Part shown: positions 62,121 to 64,000 of the stretch, piece by piece | How the letters are laid out: the number at the start of each line of letters is the position of its first letter | Numbering within the stretch: the stretch's first letter is position 1 | Source of the DNA: Caldilineaceae bacterium | Lineage (GTDB): Bacteria > Chloroflexota > Anaerolineae > Caldilineales > Caldilineaceae | DNA: 64,000 nucleotides | Reading direction: 5' to 3' | Assembly: GCA_019637645.1 (NCBI GenBank) | Contig: JAHBVH010000007.1 | Location: 1 to 64,000, forward strand | Notes under the pieces: model-generated | Database searches by the model: none | What the model saw: the letters and a program-made list of their open reading frames with translations, nothing else | What the model was told of the DNA's origin: nothing | Translations under genes and position numbers: made by a program

Positions 62121-64000
62121 TCATGTTGTCATCATCTCGCCCTTTCTATCTCCCTCTAGTAATTCATCATCGATGGCGGCTGCCCATACTTCATCAACGG
62201 TATCAACCAGGATAAAGTTCAATTTTTCACGCACAGGGGCAGGGACATCATCGAGATCCGCTGCATTGTGTTTGGGAATAATGACCGTTTCGAGGCCAAA
62301 GCGGGCCGCGGCCAATACTTTTTCCTTGATCCCGCCAATCGGTAATACTTTCCCGCGCAGTGTGATCTCTCCTGTCATGCCAACTTTAGGGCGCAGGGGC
62401 TTGCCGGTTAAGAGGCTAGCCAGTGCTGTTGCCATGGTAATGCCAGCGCTGGGGCCATCTTTGGGAATGGCACCCGCCGGAATATGGAGATGAATATCCG
62501 ATTTGCGGAAAGTCTCCGGGTCGATGTTGAGGGCATGCGCACGGCTGCGGACATAACTCAGTGCCGCCTGTGCGCTTTCTTTCATTACATCACCCAATTG
62601 CCCTGTAAGGGTGAAGCCTTTGTCGCCGGGAGATTTAGTGGCTTCAAAGAACATAATATCACCGCCGGTGGCTGTCCAAGCCAACCCTACCGCAACGCCG
62701 GGTAGTTCCACGCGTTCGATGATCTCTTCGGCATGAATTTCTCGTTTGCCGAGGAACTGACCCACATTCACTTTATCTACAATCATGACATCGTTGCTGG
62801 CACCAGCGGCCACTTTCGCGGCAATTTTTCGACAAATTTTGCCAATTTGCCGTTCGAGCCCACGAACGCCCGCTTCACGCGTATAGCCCTGGATGATTTC
62901 ACGCAGCGCATCTTCCCGAAAGTCAACCTCTCCCGAACGGAGGCCATTTTCGCGGATCTGGCGTGGAATCAGGTATCCCCGCGCAATTTGCACCTTTTCA
63001 TCTTCCGTATAGCTACTGAGTTCGATGATCTCCATGCGATCGCGCAACGGGCCAGGAATCGTATCCAAGATGTTAGCGGTGGTAATGAACATGACTTGGC
63101 TCAGATCATACGCTACATCTAAATAGTGATCGCGGAACTCCCGGTTTTGCTCAGGATCCAAGACTTCGAGCAGCGCATTGCTTGGATCGCCCCGGAAGTC
63201 TCGCCCCAATTTATCGACTTCATCGAGCATAAAGACCGGATTATTACTCTCGACTCGCCGCAGACTTTGGATGACGCGGCCAGGCATCGAGCCGATATAG
63301 GTACGGCGAAAACCACGAATATCCGCTTCGTCGCGGACGCCGCCTAAGGCGAGCCGCACGAACTTACGCCCCATCGCGCGTGCAATGCTAATGCCAAGGC
63401 TAGTCTTGCCTACGCCCGGAGGGCCAACAAAACAGAGCACAACCCCTTCCCGTTCGCGGCGGATCTTATCCCGCAGGTCATCGTCATGGGGCATCTCGCG
63501 CCGCTCGGCACGCAACTTGCGCACGGCAAGGAATTCCAAAATGCGATCCTTGATCTCTTCTAGCCCAAAGTGATCTTCATCAAGGACAACCCGCGCATGT
63601 TGGATGTCCAAGTTATCTAGCGTCTGCTTTTGCCAGGGTAGACTTACCAAGAGATCCAGATAGGTCTTGATCACGCTATACTCTGCTGCTTGGATCGGCA
63701 TGCGCCGCATGCGTTCCAGCTCGCGTTTGGCCTCCTTTTCTGCTTCGTCACTCATCCCCGCCGCGACAATGCGCTCTTCTAGATCGCGAATATCCGCCGA
63801 TTGCTCGTCGTCATCGCCCAACTCTTTTTGGATCGCTTTGATCTGCTCGCGCAAATAAAACTCGCGCTGCATCCGCTCCATCTCGCCCTGTGCTTCGGTC
63901 TGAATTTTGCGACCAAGTTCGAGAACCTCGATCTCTTTCTTCAGTAATTGCATCAGCCGAATGAGCTTATCGTAGATGCGATCCATTTCCAAGAGCTGTT
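62121..64000 (-). CDS. lon: ATP-dependent protease Lon (5' part beyond the window)
   Basis: The last 626 or so residues of Lon; the frame stays open to the right edge of the window, so the N-terminal substrate-binding domain is missing here, not lost. Visible parts are the coiled stretch '[18 protein letters not shown]', Walker A '[11 protein letters not shown]', Walker B '[11 protein letters not shown]', sensor '[20 protein letters not shown]', and the protease dyad Ser in '[14 protein letters not shown]' with the Lys in '[11 protein letters not shown]'. It degrades misfolded and regulatory proteins in the cytoplasm. The PHP/AlbA_2 gene follows closely. Confidence 0.96.
   Translation of the reverse strand, partial: QLLEMDRIYDKLIRLMQLLKKEIEVLELGRKIQTEAQGEMERMQREFYLREQIKAIQKELGDDDEQSADIRDLEERIVAAGMSDEAEKEAKRELERMRRMPIQAAEYSVIKTYLDLLVSLPWQKQTLDNLDIQHARVVLDEDHFGLEEIKDRILEFLAVRKLRAERREMPHDDDLRDKIRREREGVVLCFVGPPGVGKTSLGISIARAMGRKFVRLALGGVRDEADIRGFRRTYIGSMPGRVIQSLRRVESNNPVFMLDEVDKLGRDFRGDPSNALLEVLDPEQNREFRDHYLDVAYDLSQVMFITTANILDTIPGPLRDRMEIIELSSYTEDEKVQIARGYLIPRQIRENGLRSGEVDFREDALREIIQGYTREAGVRGLERQIGKICRKIAAKVAAGASNDVMIVDKVNVGQFLGKREIHAEEIIERVELPGVAVGLAWTATGGDIMFFEATKSPGDKGFTLTGQLGDVMKESAQAALSYVRSRAHALNIDPETFRKSDIHLHIPAGAIPKDGPSAGITMATALASLLTGKPLRPKVGMTGEITLRGKVLPIGGIKEKVLAAARFGLETVIIPKHNAADLDDVPAPVREKLNFILVDTVDEVWAAAIDDELLEGDRKGEMMTT

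Overview
The window looks like a chromosomal segment of a filamentous-type Chloroflexota bacterium (class Chloroflexia is my best guess, by inference). The clues are long proteins with Thr/Pro-rich stalks repeating 'TPTPANGATA', the coaD plus coiled-coil gene pair, the DUF177-rpmF-fabD-fabG-nusB-tat order, a DUF6916-like protein and a decaprenyl-phosphate phosphoribosyltransferase-like UbiA protein. No rRNA, tRNA, CRISPR array, prophage or intact insertion sequence was seen. Gene starts were re-chosen from Shine-Dalgarno sequences where the longest frame was implausible; TTG and GTG starts are common here.

Region 1 (66-27978, all minus strand) is a cell-surface glycan and export locus. Read in the direction of transcription it starts with an HprK-like P-loop kinase, two GT2 and one GT4 glycosyltransferases, a nucleotidyltransferase-fold protein that has lost its DxD motif, and a SyrD/PvdE-type ABC exporter. 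Four more GT-B glycosyltransferases, two O-antigen ligase/polymerase-type membrane proteins, a TolB-like propeller on a Thr/Pro stalk, a lipoprotein membrane-fusion adaptor and a Wzz/BY-kinase follow. The locus ends in an unusual block: ATPase-permease, substrate-binding lipoprotein, a fused adenylation/carrier/acyltransferase protein, a GT-A-like protein, and a second ATPase-permease pair. No flippase or initiating sugar-phosphate transferase is present in the window. The adenylation-carrier-acyltransferase fusion between two SsuBC-like pairs is the best candidate for an undescribed system.

Region 2 (28510-44401) is housekeeping. An M20 peptidase converges on folC across a perfect 51-nt palindrome. 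The minus-strand run then contains folC, two different prolyl-tRNA synthetases (archaeal/eukaryotic type and bacterial type), a thioredoxin-like protein, an OsmC-like protein, a small coiled-coil protein, tatC, tatB, nusB, fabG, fabD, rpmF and DUF177. After a gap come a DivIVA/AtpF-like coiled-coil gene with a probable non-AUG start, coaD, hemW and an FHA-winged-helix regulator with a good promoter.

Region 3 (44402-45645) is a 1.2-kb gene-poor patch with five 14-bp tandem repeats, inverted repeats and a hairpin resembling IS200/IS605 ends. It is followed by a membrane-anchored Ser/Thr kinase, an unknown protein and a NUDIX hydrolase.

Region 4 (48173-64000) carries a zinc dehydrogenase, a methyltransferase, recN, a stand-alone tatA behind a long leader, a large GT-C-like membrane protein, secG, a peptide-binding-type solute-binding protein, a DUF6916-like protein, tlyA, a UbiA-family prenyltransferase, a PHP/AlbA_2 fusion protein and lon, which runs off the right edge.
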